From an uncultured Clostridia bacterium (GTDB taxonomy: Bacteria > Bacillota > Clostridia > UBA1381), in assembly GCA_934486495.1 (NCBI GenBank), contig CAKSPW010000007.1:1-54618 (forward strand): DNA of 54,618 nt. Direction: 5' to 3'. The position numbers and the translations under genes were made by a program. Positions within the stretch are counted from its first letter, which is position 1, and every line of letters starts with the position of its first letter. Positions 35,586 through 43,743 of this stretch are shown piece by piece. Below the pieces are notes generated by a model. The model ran no database searches, was not told the origin of the DNA, and was given only the letters and a program-made list of their open reading frames with translations.

Positions 35586-37682
35586 TCAATTAAAATCAAA
35601 CACTGCCTTTCCGTTCTCCATTTTTAACGCTGCGGAAAAGCTTTTTCCGTTTTTCGATACAAATCCCTCTATCTTGCCCGTTCTGCCCGTTTGCAAAAGC
35701 TTCTGTACATTTGCAAAGGAAATAATTCTTCCGCATATCGTTCCGCTTACCGAAAAATTACATCCGTCCCTGTAACCGCTGCAGCCGTAGCCGAATTTTG
35801 TCCTGACAACATCTCTTCCGCATATCGGGCAGGTGCCGGCGCACTCCCCCATAAATCCTATATCGGTATCCGTTTCAAGCGGTGTTGTGCGCTTTTCAAA
35901 CACCTCCGATATTTCCTTTTCAACAAGCTTGACACTGTCCTCTATAACAAATTCTCCTCTGTAAACTTTCTTAAGAGCCTTACCCATTTCGGCGGTCTTG
36001 TACTTATCCATGCTTATATTCATGTTTGTAAGAGATGTTATAAGCGTTTCTCCGTCCGGCAGGATAGTGTAAACGTCTTTTTTAAGATTTATATACTTAC
36101 TCTTTATCGCATTATCTATAATTCCTGTTCTTGTCGCCTCCGTGCCAAGCTCAAGTCCCTCGAAAACAGCCTTGTATTCCTCGGCGTCATCGTCGGTTTC
36201 GATATTCGCCTTTTCGTCACGGAAAGGATTTTTAAGATAATTGTTAAGCGTTTCTATCGTGTAGTGCTTCGGCGGAGTTGTTTCCTTCTCCGTCGGCACA
36301 AAGTTTACGTTTACGCTGTCACCCTTTTCAAGACGAGGAAGAAGTTTATTTTTCTTACCGCCGTCATCGTATTTTGTCCAGCCGGGCGACACTATAACCG
36401 TACCCTTTAAGCCGAACTCCTCATAATCGCCGACCTTTACCGTTATCTCCGTACGCTCGGCAACACATTCCTCACTGCAAAACACAGCCGCAAATCTGCG
36501 CATTATTGTACTGTAAACCTTAAAGTAATCATCTGACAAATCGTCTTTTTTCGGTATTTTATAAGTCGGAGTAAGCGCGGAATGCGACTCTATTTTAGAA
36601 TCGTCAAATATGGTTTTATCCTCTTTCATTTTAACGTGGTAGCCGAGCGCGGCAACCGTTTCAAGGATTTTTTTCACCTTTCCCTTTTCGGCAGTCGCAA
36701 GGTATTCCGAGTTTGTTCTCGGATATGTAACAAAGCCTTTTTCATACAAATCCTGAACGATTTTAAGGCTCTTATCCATCGACATCTTATACTTCTTACC
36801 CAAAACATTTTGAAGCTTTGTAAGAGAATAAAGCTTGCCGGGCTTTAACGTTTCCTTTTTCTTTTTCTTTGCCGTAACAACTGCTCCGGCATCGTTATAA
36901 AGTTTACAAAGCTCATTTGCCTTATCAAGCTCGTTTGCCTTGAATTTTTTCTTACTTGTCAGCTCAACCGCCTCTCCGCCCGTTTCCGCCTTGCTTACAA
37001 CGGCATAATATTTTTCCGGAACGAAATTTCTGATTGACAAATCCCTGTCGTACACAGCTTTCACAATAGGCACAATAACTCTGCCGACACGCAGAAAATA
37101 ACCCGACTTGAGAGTTGCGTATCTTGTAAGATTTACGCCGTAAAGCCAATCCATATATGTTCTTGCAAGTCCCTCGTTTGCAAGATTGTCGTATTCCGCT
37201 TCATCAGGCGTATCGGAAAGCGCCTGACGAATTGTTTCGGCAGTCTGGTCGGGGAGCCAAAGCCGCTTAAAGCTTTTTTCGCTCTTAAGCGCCTTCTCAA
37301 CGCATATGCGAACTATAATCTCTCCCTCTCTGTCGGAGTCGCCGGCGTTTATTATCTCCGTTATCTTGTCGCTGTTGCAAAGCTTTGATATAATATCGAA
37401 CTGGCGCTTTACACCGCTGTCCGCCTCCTTATCCTTTCCCTTGCGGAGCTTAAAAATAAACTCCTTTGGAAAGCACGGGATATTATCCATAGTCCATCTG
37501 ACGTTTTTATTGTCGGCGCCCGGAGTATATTCTTCAACATCCGCAAGAGAAAACAAATGCCCGAATGCCCATGTGACAATATAATCTCCGCACGCAATAT
37601 ATCCCTGCGCATTTTTTCCGCCGCCTATGGCTGAGGCTATATTCCTCGCAAGCGACGGTTTTTCAGCTATAATCAGTTTAAT
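35586..37682 (-). CDS. topB: DNA topoisomerase III
   Basis: A type IA topoisomerase of 698 residues. The proposed start is ATT at 37680-37682: GGGAGG ends 9 bases upstream, and the family N-terminus (MKLIIAEKPSLAR) aligns with I-K-L-I-I-A-E-K-P-S. The only other nearby start, TTG at 37691, touches the ribosome binding site. The TOPRIM motif GDSDREGEII is near residue 115, the catalytic Tyr is in VTYPRTNSEYL near 320, and a C-terminal zinc-finger-like module has CPICGRDV...CSGYRDGCN. It decatenates single-strand-linked DNA. It is followed by uvrB after 17 bases. Confidence 0.9.
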   Translation of the reverse strand: MKLIIAEKPSLARNIASAIGGGKNAQGYIACGDYIVTWAFGHLFSLADVEEYTPGADNKNVRWTMDNIPCFPKEFIFKLRKGKDKEADSGVKRQFDIISKLCNSDKITEIINAGDSDREGEIIVRICVEKALKSEKSFKRLWLPDQTAETIRQALSDTPDEAEYDNLANEGLARTYMDWLYGVNLTRYATLKSGYFLRVGRVIVPIVKAVYDRDLSIRNFVPEKYYAVVSKAETGGEAVELTSKKKFKANELDKANELCKLYNDAGAVVTAKKKKKETLKPGKLYSLTKLQNVLGKKYKMSMDKSLKIVQDLYEKGFVTYPRTNSEYLATAEKGKVKKILETVAALGYHVKMKEDKTIFDDSKIESHSALTPTYKIPKKDDLSDDYFKVYSTIMRRFAAVFCSEECVAERTEITVKVGDYEEFGLKGTVIVSPGWTKYDDGGKKNKLLPRLEKGDSVNVNFVPTEKETTPPKHYTIETLNNYLKNPFRDEKANIETDDDAEEYKAVFEGLELGTEATRTGIIDNAIKSKYINLKKDVYTILPDGETLITSLTNMNISMDKYKTAEMGKALKKVYRGEFVIEDSVKLVEKEISEVFEKRTTPLETDTDIGFMGECAGTCPICGRDVVRTKFGYGCSGYRDGCNFSVSGTICGRIISFANVQKLLQTGRTGKIEGFVSKNGKSFSAALKMENGKAVFDFN

Positions 37683-37703
37683 TTCAAACAACCTCCCGAT
37701 TTA

Positions 37704-39083
37704 TCAGTCCGCATAGAATGCAGCATATGAGCGATAAGCCATGTATACATCGGTTTTTGCCGTAATCTCAAACGGTGAATGCATCGAAATAACAGGCACA
37801 CCGCAGTCGATAACATCCATATTAAGATTTGCAACATACTGTGCAATCGTTCCGCCGCCGCCGCCATCAACCTTGCCAAGCTCGCCGGTTTGCCAAACAA
37901 CTCCGTTATCGTCGAGAATTTTGCCTATTTTATATACAAACTCCGCACTTGCATCACTCGAACCCGATTTACCTCTTGCGCCCGTGTATTTCATAAGCAC
38001 CATGCCGTGACCGGCATATGAGGAGTTTTGCGGCTCGCTTACGCTTTCGTAGTTCGGATCTACCGCAGCGCCGACATCGCTCGAAAGGCATTGCGAATTT
38101 GCTACAATTTCGGACAGGGTAAGATAATCGCACTCGCCGTTTAGTTTTTTTGCAAGACGAGCAAGAGAAAATCTAAAGAAATCGGAAAGCATACCCGTAT
38201 TTCCGCATGAGCCTATTTCCTCTTTATCTACAAGCAGACAAACGGCAGTTTTTTTAACCTCCCGAGAGTCGAGTATAGCCTTGAGAGCTGTATATGCACA
38301 CACTCTGTCGTCCTGACCGTATGCGCCGATAAACGCACCGTCAAGCCCTACATTTTTAGCTTTAAACGCAGGTACTGCCTCAATTTCCGCATACTGAAAC
38401 GACTTTTCGTCAATACCGTACTTATCAAAGAGCATTTTTAAAACGTTCTGTTTAAATCTTTTTTCCTCACCGAGCGGATATCCGCCGAATATTATATTAA
38501 GCGCCTCACCGTCTATTGCCTCGGAAAGCTTTTTACCCATTTGGTCCTTTGCAAGATGCGGAAGAATATCGGATACGCAAAATACAGTATCGTCATCATC
38601 TTCACCTATTTTTATTTCTTTTTTCTCACCGTTTTTATCGTAGATTACGCCATGCAAAGCGAGCGGAACGGCAGTCCACTGATATTTCTTTATTCCGCCG
38701 TAATAATGTGTTTTAAGCATAGCTATATCAGACGTTTCATAAAGCGGATTTTGCTTAAGGTCAAGGCGAGGAGAATCAATATGCGCACCGACGAGATTGA
38801 TTCCGTTTTCCAAAGGCTCACTTCCGATTTTACAAAGCATAACGTTTTTCTCTCTGTTTATAAAATAAACCTTATCTCCGGGCTTTAGGTCGTCCTTTTT
38901 ATCAAACGGAACATAACCGTTCTCCTCGGCAAGACGTACCGCCTCTTTTACACATTCCCTTTCCGTTTTTCCGCAATCAAGAAATTTCCTGTAATCTCTC
39001 GATAGCGTTTCGCAGTCGTCCTTTTCCTTATCCGTCATTTTATCATATGCAAGCTCATTTTTGTACAAAAGCTCATTTTCCAT
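37704..39083 (-). CDS. M18-family aminopeptidase
   Basis: A 459-residue protein from ATG 39083, chosen for AAAGGG about 10 bases upstream; the longer frame to 39182 covers the promoter. Metal-binding motifs of the M18 (aspartyl aminopeptidase) family are present: GAHIDSPRLDLK, the DKEEIG catalytic Glu pair, LSSDVGAAVDPNY and the late VISMHSPFE. It removes N-terminal residues, preferentially acidic in studied members. It has its own promoter at 39142-39169 and precedes topB by 21 bases. Confidence 0.92.
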   Translation of the reverse strand: MENELLYKNELAYDKMTDKEKDDCETLSRDYRKFLDCGKTERECVKEAVRLAEENGYVPFDKKDDLKPGDKVYFINREKNVMLCKIGSEPLENGINLVGAHIDSPRLDLKQNPLYETSDIAMLKTHYYGGIKKYQWTAVPLALHGVIYDKNGEKKEIKIGEDDDDTVFCVSDILPHLAKDQMGKKLSEAIDGEALNIIFGGYPLGEEKRFKQNVLKMLFDKYGIDEKSFQYAEIEAVPAFKAKNVGLDGAFIGAYGQDDRVCAYTALKAILDSREVKKTAVCLLVDKEEIGSCGNTGMLSDFFRFSLARLAKKLNGECDYLTLSEIVANSQCLSSDVGAAVDPNYESVSEPQNSSYAGHGMVLMKYTGARGKSGSSDASAEFVYKIGKILDDNGVVWQTGELGKVDGGGGGTIAQYVANLNMDVIDCGVPVISMHSPFEITAKTDVYMAYRSYAAFYAD

Positions 39084-39141
39084 GATATCATACCCTTTCA
39101 GCGTAATATAGTCTGATTTTATTTTAGCAATTCTATACACT

Positions 39142-39169
39142 ATTATACCACATTCCCGTATTTTATCAA
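39142..39169 (-). promoter_or_regulatory. Promoter of the M18 aminopeptidase gene
   Basis: On the minus strand there is a -35 TTGATA (39164-39169), a 16-base spacer, and -10 TATAAT (39142-39147). It is back to back with the promoter of the glycosylase gene. Confidence 0.75.
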
Positions 39170-39198
39170 TGATTTTCAACAAAATTCGGTATTATTTC

Positions 39199-39227
39199 TT
39201 GATATAGATAGTTTATTGTGTTATAAT
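39199..39227 (+). promoter_or_regulatory. Promoter giving a near-leaderless glycosylase mRNA
   Basis: There is a -35 TTGATA (39199-39204), a 17-base spacer, and -10 TATAAT (39222-39227) with an extended TG. The expected start, 6-8 bases downstream, lies at about 39233-39235, only 2-4 bases before the ATG at 39237. Confidence 0.8.
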
Positions 39228-39236
39228 TTATACATT

Positions 39237-40112
39237 ATGGAGATTAAATTTGCAGATAATAATACAATCGTTACCGCACAGCCCGATTTTGAGCTGAGGC
39301 ACATATTCGACTGCGGTCAATGCTTCAGATTTTTGCCTACGGGCGACGGAGAATATACGGGTGTTGCATACTCAAAGGCCCTCACGATAAAAAAGGCAGA
39401 CGAGAAAATAATCTTTTTCGACACCTCACCCGAGGACTTTAAAAACATCTGGTATGATTATTTCGATTTAGGGCGTGATTACGGCAAAATAAAAGAGCAA
39501 ATCGGCGGCGAAGGGTGTATGAACCGTGCAATTGATGAGGGCAGCGGAATCAGAATATTAAAGCAGGATTTGTTTGAAACGATTATATCGTTTATAATAT
39601 CTCAGAGCAACAATATTCCGAGAATCAGAAAAATAACGGAAACACTTTGTACGCTCTGCGGTGAAAAAACAGAGTATCGCGGCAAAACGTATTACGCATT
39701 CCCCACTCCCGAGGCAGTGCTCGAAAGCGACATATCCGTGCTTCATGCGGGATATCGTGACAAGTACATAATTTCAGCTGCGGAGACGGTATTTCGCTGT
39801 CCGTCTTTTTTGGACGAGCTTAAATCTGCCGATACCGCAAGTGCAAAGAAAATGCTAATGCAAATGACAGGTATAGGCAACAAGGTTTCCGACTGCATTC
39901 TGCTTTTCGGGCTTGGCAAAACAGACTCTTTTCCCGTTGACGTATGGATGAAAAGAATAATGGAGAAGCTTTATTTCAGGCGGAAATGCACAATACCCGA
40001 AATTTCTTCATATGCTGAACAAAAATTCGGAGAGTATTCCGGATTTGCGCAGCAGTATCTGTTTTTCTATGCTCTCAACCACAAATCTGAGCTGTCGGCG
40101 GAGGGATTTTAA
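39237..40112 (+). CDS. ogg: 8-oxoguanine DNA glycosylase / AP lyase
   Basis: A 291-residue protein of the HhH-GPD superfamily. The N-terminal domain has the FDCGQCFRF motif of OGG1-type enzymes. The helix-hairpin-helix has the Schiff-base Lys216 in TGIGNKVSDC, and the catalytic Asp235 is in SFPVDVWM. It excises oxidised guanine and nicks the strand. ATG 39237 is the first start that fits the family. No ribosome binding site precedes it, and a consensus promoter lies directly upstream. It overlaps the next gene by one base (TAATG). Confidence 0.9.
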   Translation: MEIKFADNNTIVTAQPDFELRHIFDCGQCFRFLPTGDGEYTGVAYSKALTIKKADEKIIFFDTSPEDFKNIWYDYFDLGRDYGKIKEQIGGEGCMNRAIDEGSGIRILKQDLFETIISFIISQSNNIPRIRKITETLCTLCGEKTEYRGKTYYAFPTPEAVLESDISVLHAGYRDKYIISAAETVFRCPSFLDELKSADTASAKKMLMQMTGIGNKVSDCILLFGLGKTDSFPVDVWMKRIMEKLYFRRKCTIPEISSYAEQKFGEYSGFAQQYLFFYALNHKSELSAEGF

Positions 40113-40705
40113 TGATTAAAAGTTTAAGCAAAACAATTGCATATATTTGTCCGTTCTGCTATACGTCAAACCAATTCCAAATAGGAATATTCAAATTTTC
40201 CGGCGGTGCATCGGCAGACCTTTTCTGTGCGGAAGACACTTGTCGCCATCCGTGCGGCAAAATTATTCCCGTCCATGATAAACTTAAAATCATAACGGAC
40301 TGCCCGATTTGCGGCGAGGTTCACACATATATGCTGTCGCAGAATGCATTTTGGAATGCGGAGCTTATGACATTTACATGTCCGAATACGGGCGTTAACA
40401 TATTCTTTATCGGCACGAAAGCGAACGTTACGAAGTCAGTCGACGAAAATAACCGTATGCTGTCCGAAATTGCCGATGAAGAAAGCGACAACGAGTTTTT
40501 CATGATGCAGGAAATGTTTGAAAAGCTTCAGGACGCACTTAACAAAAAGAAAATATCGTGCAAGTGCGGCTGCAAGGAAATATTAGTTGATTTCGCATCC
40601 GGCGAGCTGATTTTAAAATGCGAAAAATGCGGCAATACAAAGCGGCTGAGTCCTTTTGAACCGCAGGTGAACATGTTTTTCTCGCAGAACAAAATTATAT
40701 TTTAA
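40112..40705 (+). CDS. Zinc-ribbon protein, function unknown
   Basis: A 197-residue protein with many paired cysteines: CPFC near residue 13, CAEDTCRHPC near 39-48, CPIC near 64, then CKCGC and CEKC near the C-terminus (GELILKCEKCGNTKRLSPFE). This suggests several structural zinc sites. The central acidic helix (MLSEIADEESDNEFFMMQEM) carries no catalytic motif I recognise. It is translationally coupled to the glycosylase gene by a TAATG overlap, so a link to DNA repair or its control is possible but not shown. Confidence 0.75.
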   Translation: MIKSLSKTIAYICPFCYTSNQFQIGIFKFSGGASADLFCAEDTCRHPCGKIIPVHDKLKIITDCPICGEVHTYMLSQNAFWNAELMTFTCPNTGVNIFFIGTKANVTKSVDENNRMLSEIADEESDNEFFMMQEMFEKLQDALNKKKISCKCGCKEILVDFASGELILKCEKCGNTKRLSPFEPQVNMFFSQNKIIF

Positions 40706-40776
40706 TTCACGTTATGCAGACGCTGCGGCACCTGTCGCAGAGTCAGTATTATAAAAAAATTACGGAGGTAATAACA

Positions 40777-41640
40777 ATGTTAGTTTCAGCAACTGAAATG
40801 TTAAAAAAGGCTGTTGCGGGCAAATATGCCGTTGGTCAGTTTAACATCAACAACCTTGAGTGGACAAAAGCAATACTTCAAACGGCACAGGAGAATAATT
40901 CTCCGGTAATTCTCGGTGTTTCCGAGGGTGCGGGCAAGTATATGACAGGCTTTAAAACAGTTTCTGCCATGGTTAAGGCAATGATTGAGGAAATGAATAT
41001 CACAGTTCCCGTTGCTCTTCACCTCGACCACGGAACATATGATGGCTGCTACAAATGTATAGAAGCAGGTTTTTCATCAATCATGTTTGACGGTTCTCAC
41101 TACCCGATTGAAGAAAACATCGAAAAGACAAAGGAGCTTGTTAAAGCCGCTCATGAAAACGGTATGTCAATTGAGGCAGAAGTCGGCTCAATCGGCGGCG
41201 AAGAAGACGGTGTTATAGGTGCCGGTGAAATTGCTGACCCCAACGAGTGCAAAATGATTGCAGATCTCGGCGTTGATTTCCTCGCTGCAGGTATCGGCAA
41301 CATCCACGGCAAATACCCTGCAAACTGGGCAGGTCTTAACTTTGACGCTCTTGCAGCAACAAAAGACCTTATCGGAGATCTTCCGCTCGTTCTCCACGGT
41401 GGTACAGGTATTCCTGCCGATATGATTAAAAAGGCTATTTCGCTCGGCGTTGCAAAAATCAACGTTAATACAGAGTGTCAGCTCTATTTCCAGGAAGCTA
41501 CAAGAAGATACATCGAAAAAGGTCTTGACCTTCAGGGTAAGGGCTTTGACCCGAGAAAGCTTTTAGCACCGGGATTTGATGCAATTAAAGTAATCGTTAA
41601 AGAAAAGATGGAACTTTTCGGTTCGGTAAACAAGGCGTAA
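40777..41640 (+). CDS. fba: Class II fructose-bisphosphate aldolase
   Basis: A 287-residue protein from ATG 40777 (ACGGAGG upstream; the longer frame from 40714 was rejected). Zinc and substrate motifs are present: HLDHGTYDGC, FDGSHYPIEENI, EAEVGSIGGEED, LVLHGGTGIP and KINVNTECQ. It cleaves fructose-1,6-bisphosphate in glycolysis. It is 71 bases downstream of the zinc-ribbon gene and followed by a hairpin at 41728. Confidence 0.96.
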   Translation: MLVSATEMLKKAVAGKYAVGQFNINNLEWTKAILQTAQENNSPVILGVSEGAGKYMTGFKTVSAMVKAMIEEMNITVPVALHLDHGTYDGCYKCIEAGFSSIMFDGSHYPIEENIEKTKELVKAAHENGMSIEAEVGSIGGEEDGVIGAGEIADPNECKMIADLGVDFLAAGIGNIHGKYPANWAGLNFDALAATKDLIGDLPLVLHGGTGIPADMIKKAISLGVAKINVNTECQLYFQEATRRYIEKGLDLQGKGFDPRKLLAPGFDAIKVIVKEKMELFGSVNKA

Positions 41641-41727
41641 GCATTTAAAAAACAGTAGGCCGTTCGGCAGATAGTGATAAGAAAGTATTGAAATTATTGT
41701 TGTCTGCCGACAAGCAAGGTGTAAAAT

Positions 41728-41769
41728 GAAAACACGCATATCACTTTTTAAGGTGGTGTGCGTGTTTTC
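41728..41769. terminator. Hairpin between fba and the MATE island
   Basis: GAAAACACGCA (41728-41738) pairs with TGCGTGTTTTC (41759-41769). The following bases are T-rich only after about 10 bases, so it is a plausible but not ideal terminator for fba. It lies between convergent genes. Confidence 0.55.
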
Positions 41770-41822
41770 GTATGTTCTGATTTTTTTCAAAATGCCTACA
41801 TTAATATATCACCATTTAGATG

Positions 41823-41954
41823 TCAAAAGCCTTGTTTTATGCGGTTTTTAAGGGCTAAAATCGGCGAGGTATTCTCATAAAGACGCAGGCTGCTGACACT
41901 GATATGAAACAGCTTCGAAACTTCGCCTATCGGGAAAAGATTTTTTCGTTCCAT
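41823..41954 (-). pseudogene. Truncated MerR-family regulator (43 codons)
   Basis: ATG 41954 lies behind AAGGAGTG, 3 bases after the MATE stop, and reads MERKNLFPIGEVSKLFHISV then SSLRLYEN, which is the MerR winged-helix start. The frame ends after 43 codons; the rest of the DNA-binding domain and the effector domain are missing. It is translatable but too short to be a normal regulator. It is probably the decayed cognate regulator of the pump, whose promoter has a MerR-type layout. Confidence 0.75.
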
Positions 41955-41957
41955 TGT

Positions 41958-43316
41958 TTAACACTCCTTCCGAATCAGTATTGATTTGCGTTGTATCACG
42001 GCAAAAACAATAAAGCAAATTAAAACAGACAAAAGCGAGCCGGCTGCGGTTGCCAATCCCATCGGAAACAATGTTTCGGGAAAGAGCATTGAAGTTAAAT
42101 AAACTCCGGGAATACGTACAAGCGCAATAGCAAAAATGTTGTGCAAAAATGACATTCCCGATTTTCCGCAGGCACAGAAATAACCGCTGAAACTAAAATG
42201 AATACCCGCAAAAACACAGTCCCAAATATATCCACGAAGATATTGACCACCCAAGCTAACAACCTCTGCACCGTCCCCCGCTGTTTTGTCCGTAAACAAT
42301 GCGACAATAGGCTCCGCCGTAAACTGAATGACAACAGAAGCGATAATGCCAAACCCCACTGCGAGCAGAACTGCATATTTAAGTGTTCCGATTGCACGCT
42401 CCGGCTTATTTGCTCCGATATTCTGCGCCGCCAATGCCGAAACAGCAGAAAGCATAGAGGACGGAATTAAGAACAAAAAGCTAATTACTTTTTCAACAAT
42501 ACCGACTGCTGCTGCGTCATTCAAGCCGCGCTGATTGGCAATAATCGTAATTATAATAAATGCGACTTGAATTAACCCGTCCTGCAAAGCAATAGGCACG
42601 CCGATTTTTAAGATTTTTCCCACAACCGGGCGATATGGCTTAAAATCACTTTTTTTCAAAATGAGGTCTTTTCGTTTCAGAATAACCAACAGTGATACTG
42701 CCACGCTTATTGCCTGTGAAACGGTTGTGCCAAGCGCTGCACCGACAGGACCGAGCTCAAGCATTCCCATAAAAAAGTAATCGAGCACAATATTTGCCGC
42801 ACACGCAACAGCAATAAAGTACATAGGACTTTTACTGTCGCCCATACCACGAAAAATAGAGCTTATAATATTGTATGCCGTAATAAAGGGTATTCCGATA
42901 AAGCAAACGGTCAGATATTGAATTGTTCCGTTAACCGCCTCTGCCGGTGTTGATACGAGCGAAACAATCTGACGGACAAATATCAGCAGTATAGCGGTCA
43001 GCACTATGGCTACTGCCATAAACAGCGTTACCGTGTTTCCGACATTTTGCGCCGCCTGCTTGCGGTCATTAGCGCCGATAGCTTGACCGATACTGACTGT
43101 TGTTCCCATTGCAAGCCCGACCATCATAACCGTGAGCATATGCATTACCTGTGAGCCGATGGAAACCGACGTTGTACTTGCAACGCCCTCAAACTGACCG
43201 ATAATGAATAAGTCCGCCATTCCGTAAAGCGTTTGCAGAAAATATGAAAGTAAATACGGCAACGAAAAGAACACAACATTTTTTAGTACGCTGCCTGTTG
43301 TAAGATTTTTTTCCAT
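41958..43316 (-). CDS. MATE-family multidrug/Na+ or H+ antiporter
   Basis: A 452-residue protein with 12 predicted membrane segments in two homologous halves. MATE features are the N-terminal SLPYLLSYFLQTLYGMADLF, the loop GQAIGANDRKQA and its second-half counterpart AAQNIGANKPERA. Such pumps export cationic drugs or metabolites across the inner membrane. It starts behind GAGGTG, and its promoter (43349-43379) has the 19-base spacer typical of MerR control. It is flanked by a MerR stub and a recombinase remnant, so it is probably an acquired island. Confidence 0.93.
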   Translation of the reverse strand: MEKNLTTGSVLKNVVFFSLPYLLSYFLQTLYGMADLFIIGQFEGVASTTSVSIGSQVMHMLTVMMVGLAMGTTVSIGQAIGANDRKQAAQNVGNTVTLFMAVAIVLTAILLIFVRQIVSLVSTPAEAVNGTIQYLTVCFIGIPFITAYNIISSIFRGMGDSKSPMYFIAVACAANIVLDYFFMGMLELGPVGAALGTTVSQAISVAVSLLVILKRKDLILKKSDFKPYRPVVGKILKIGVPIALQDGLIQVAFIIITIIANQRGLNDAAAVGIVEKVISFLFLIPSSMLSAVSALAAQNIGANKPERAIGTLKYAVLLAVGFGIIASVVIQFTAEPIVALFTDKTAGDGAEVVSLGGQYLRGYIWDCVFAGIHFSFSGYFCACGKSGMSFLHNIFAIALVRIPGVYLTSMLFPETLFPMGLATAAGSLLSVLICFIVFAVIQRKSILIRKEC

Positions 43317-43348
43317 TTGTGAAACACCTCTCGTTTTAGACTACTTAT

Positions 43349-43379
43349 ATTATAAACCCTATAACCGTTGTAGAGTCAA
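43349..43379 (-). promoter_or_regulatory. MerR-type promoter of the MATE pump (19-bp spacer)
   Basis: On the minus strand there is a -35 TTGACT (43374-43379), a 19-base spacer, and -10 TATAAT (43349-43354). The spacer holds a dyad, CTCTACAAC around a central G with GTTATAGGG (7 of 9 arm positions matching). A long spacer with central symmetry is the hallmark of promoters activated by MerR-family DNA distortion. Confidence 0.75.
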
Positions 43380-43419
43380 GAGTTTTTTTTTGAAATTCGT
43401 AAAATTGCATAAATCCTGA

Positions 43420-43611
43420 CATATACTTTTTTCGTATAACAGACAACATATTGTAAATGAATTTGTCAAAAAGATTATAGTTCACGCTCCCGATAAATCA
43501 AGCGGACACGGAGCACAAAAAATACAGATTTTTTTTAATCTTATCGGTGAATTTGCTCCGCCGAAAGAGTTTGTTCCCGATAAAAAGAAAATTCCGCAAG
43601 ACTTTTTATAA
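43420..43611 (+). pseudogene. C-terminal remnant of a serine recombinase
   Basis: The open frame reads RQHIVNEFVKKIIVHAPDKS then SGHGAQKIQIFFNLIGEFAP and ends at TAA 43609-43611. This matches the DUF4368-type tail of large serine recombinases, including the IVN..IxRIxVH..DKSSGH pattern of the enzyme at 10.2-11.9 kb. All upstream domains are absent and there is no start codon with a ribosome binding site. It marks an old mobile-element scar beside the MATE island. Confidence 0.75.
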
Positions 43612-43622
43612 GCCTTGCGGAA
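43592..43622 (-). terminator. Terminator of the infB-mfd run
   Basis: TTCCGCAAG (43592-43600) pairs with CTTGCGGAA (43614-43622); on the minus strand it is followed by TTTTCTTTTT. It lies 122 bases after the mfd stop and overlaps the recombinase remnant. Between it and mfd no gene is visible. Confidence 0.75.
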
Positions 43623-43743
43623 AATTACTTCCTTATCAATGCCGTACTTTTGTCGGCTTACTGTTTTTTTTCATATGTTTGTCATGCTCCCTTCGCTGAA
43701 ATAAAGCATTGCGGTATTTGAAAACTTCCGAATATGCACGATT

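Noticed and set aside
41664..41710. Inverted repeat TCGGCAGA / TCTGCCGA after fba
   Set aside because: The loop is over 30 bases and there is no T tract, so it is not a convincing terminator or operator; left unassigned.
43646..43690. Short GCCG/CGGC hairpin with T run, and tiny leftward frames before mfd's terminator
   Set aside because: The 4-bp stem is too weak, and the frames are 4-12 codons without a context that supports them.
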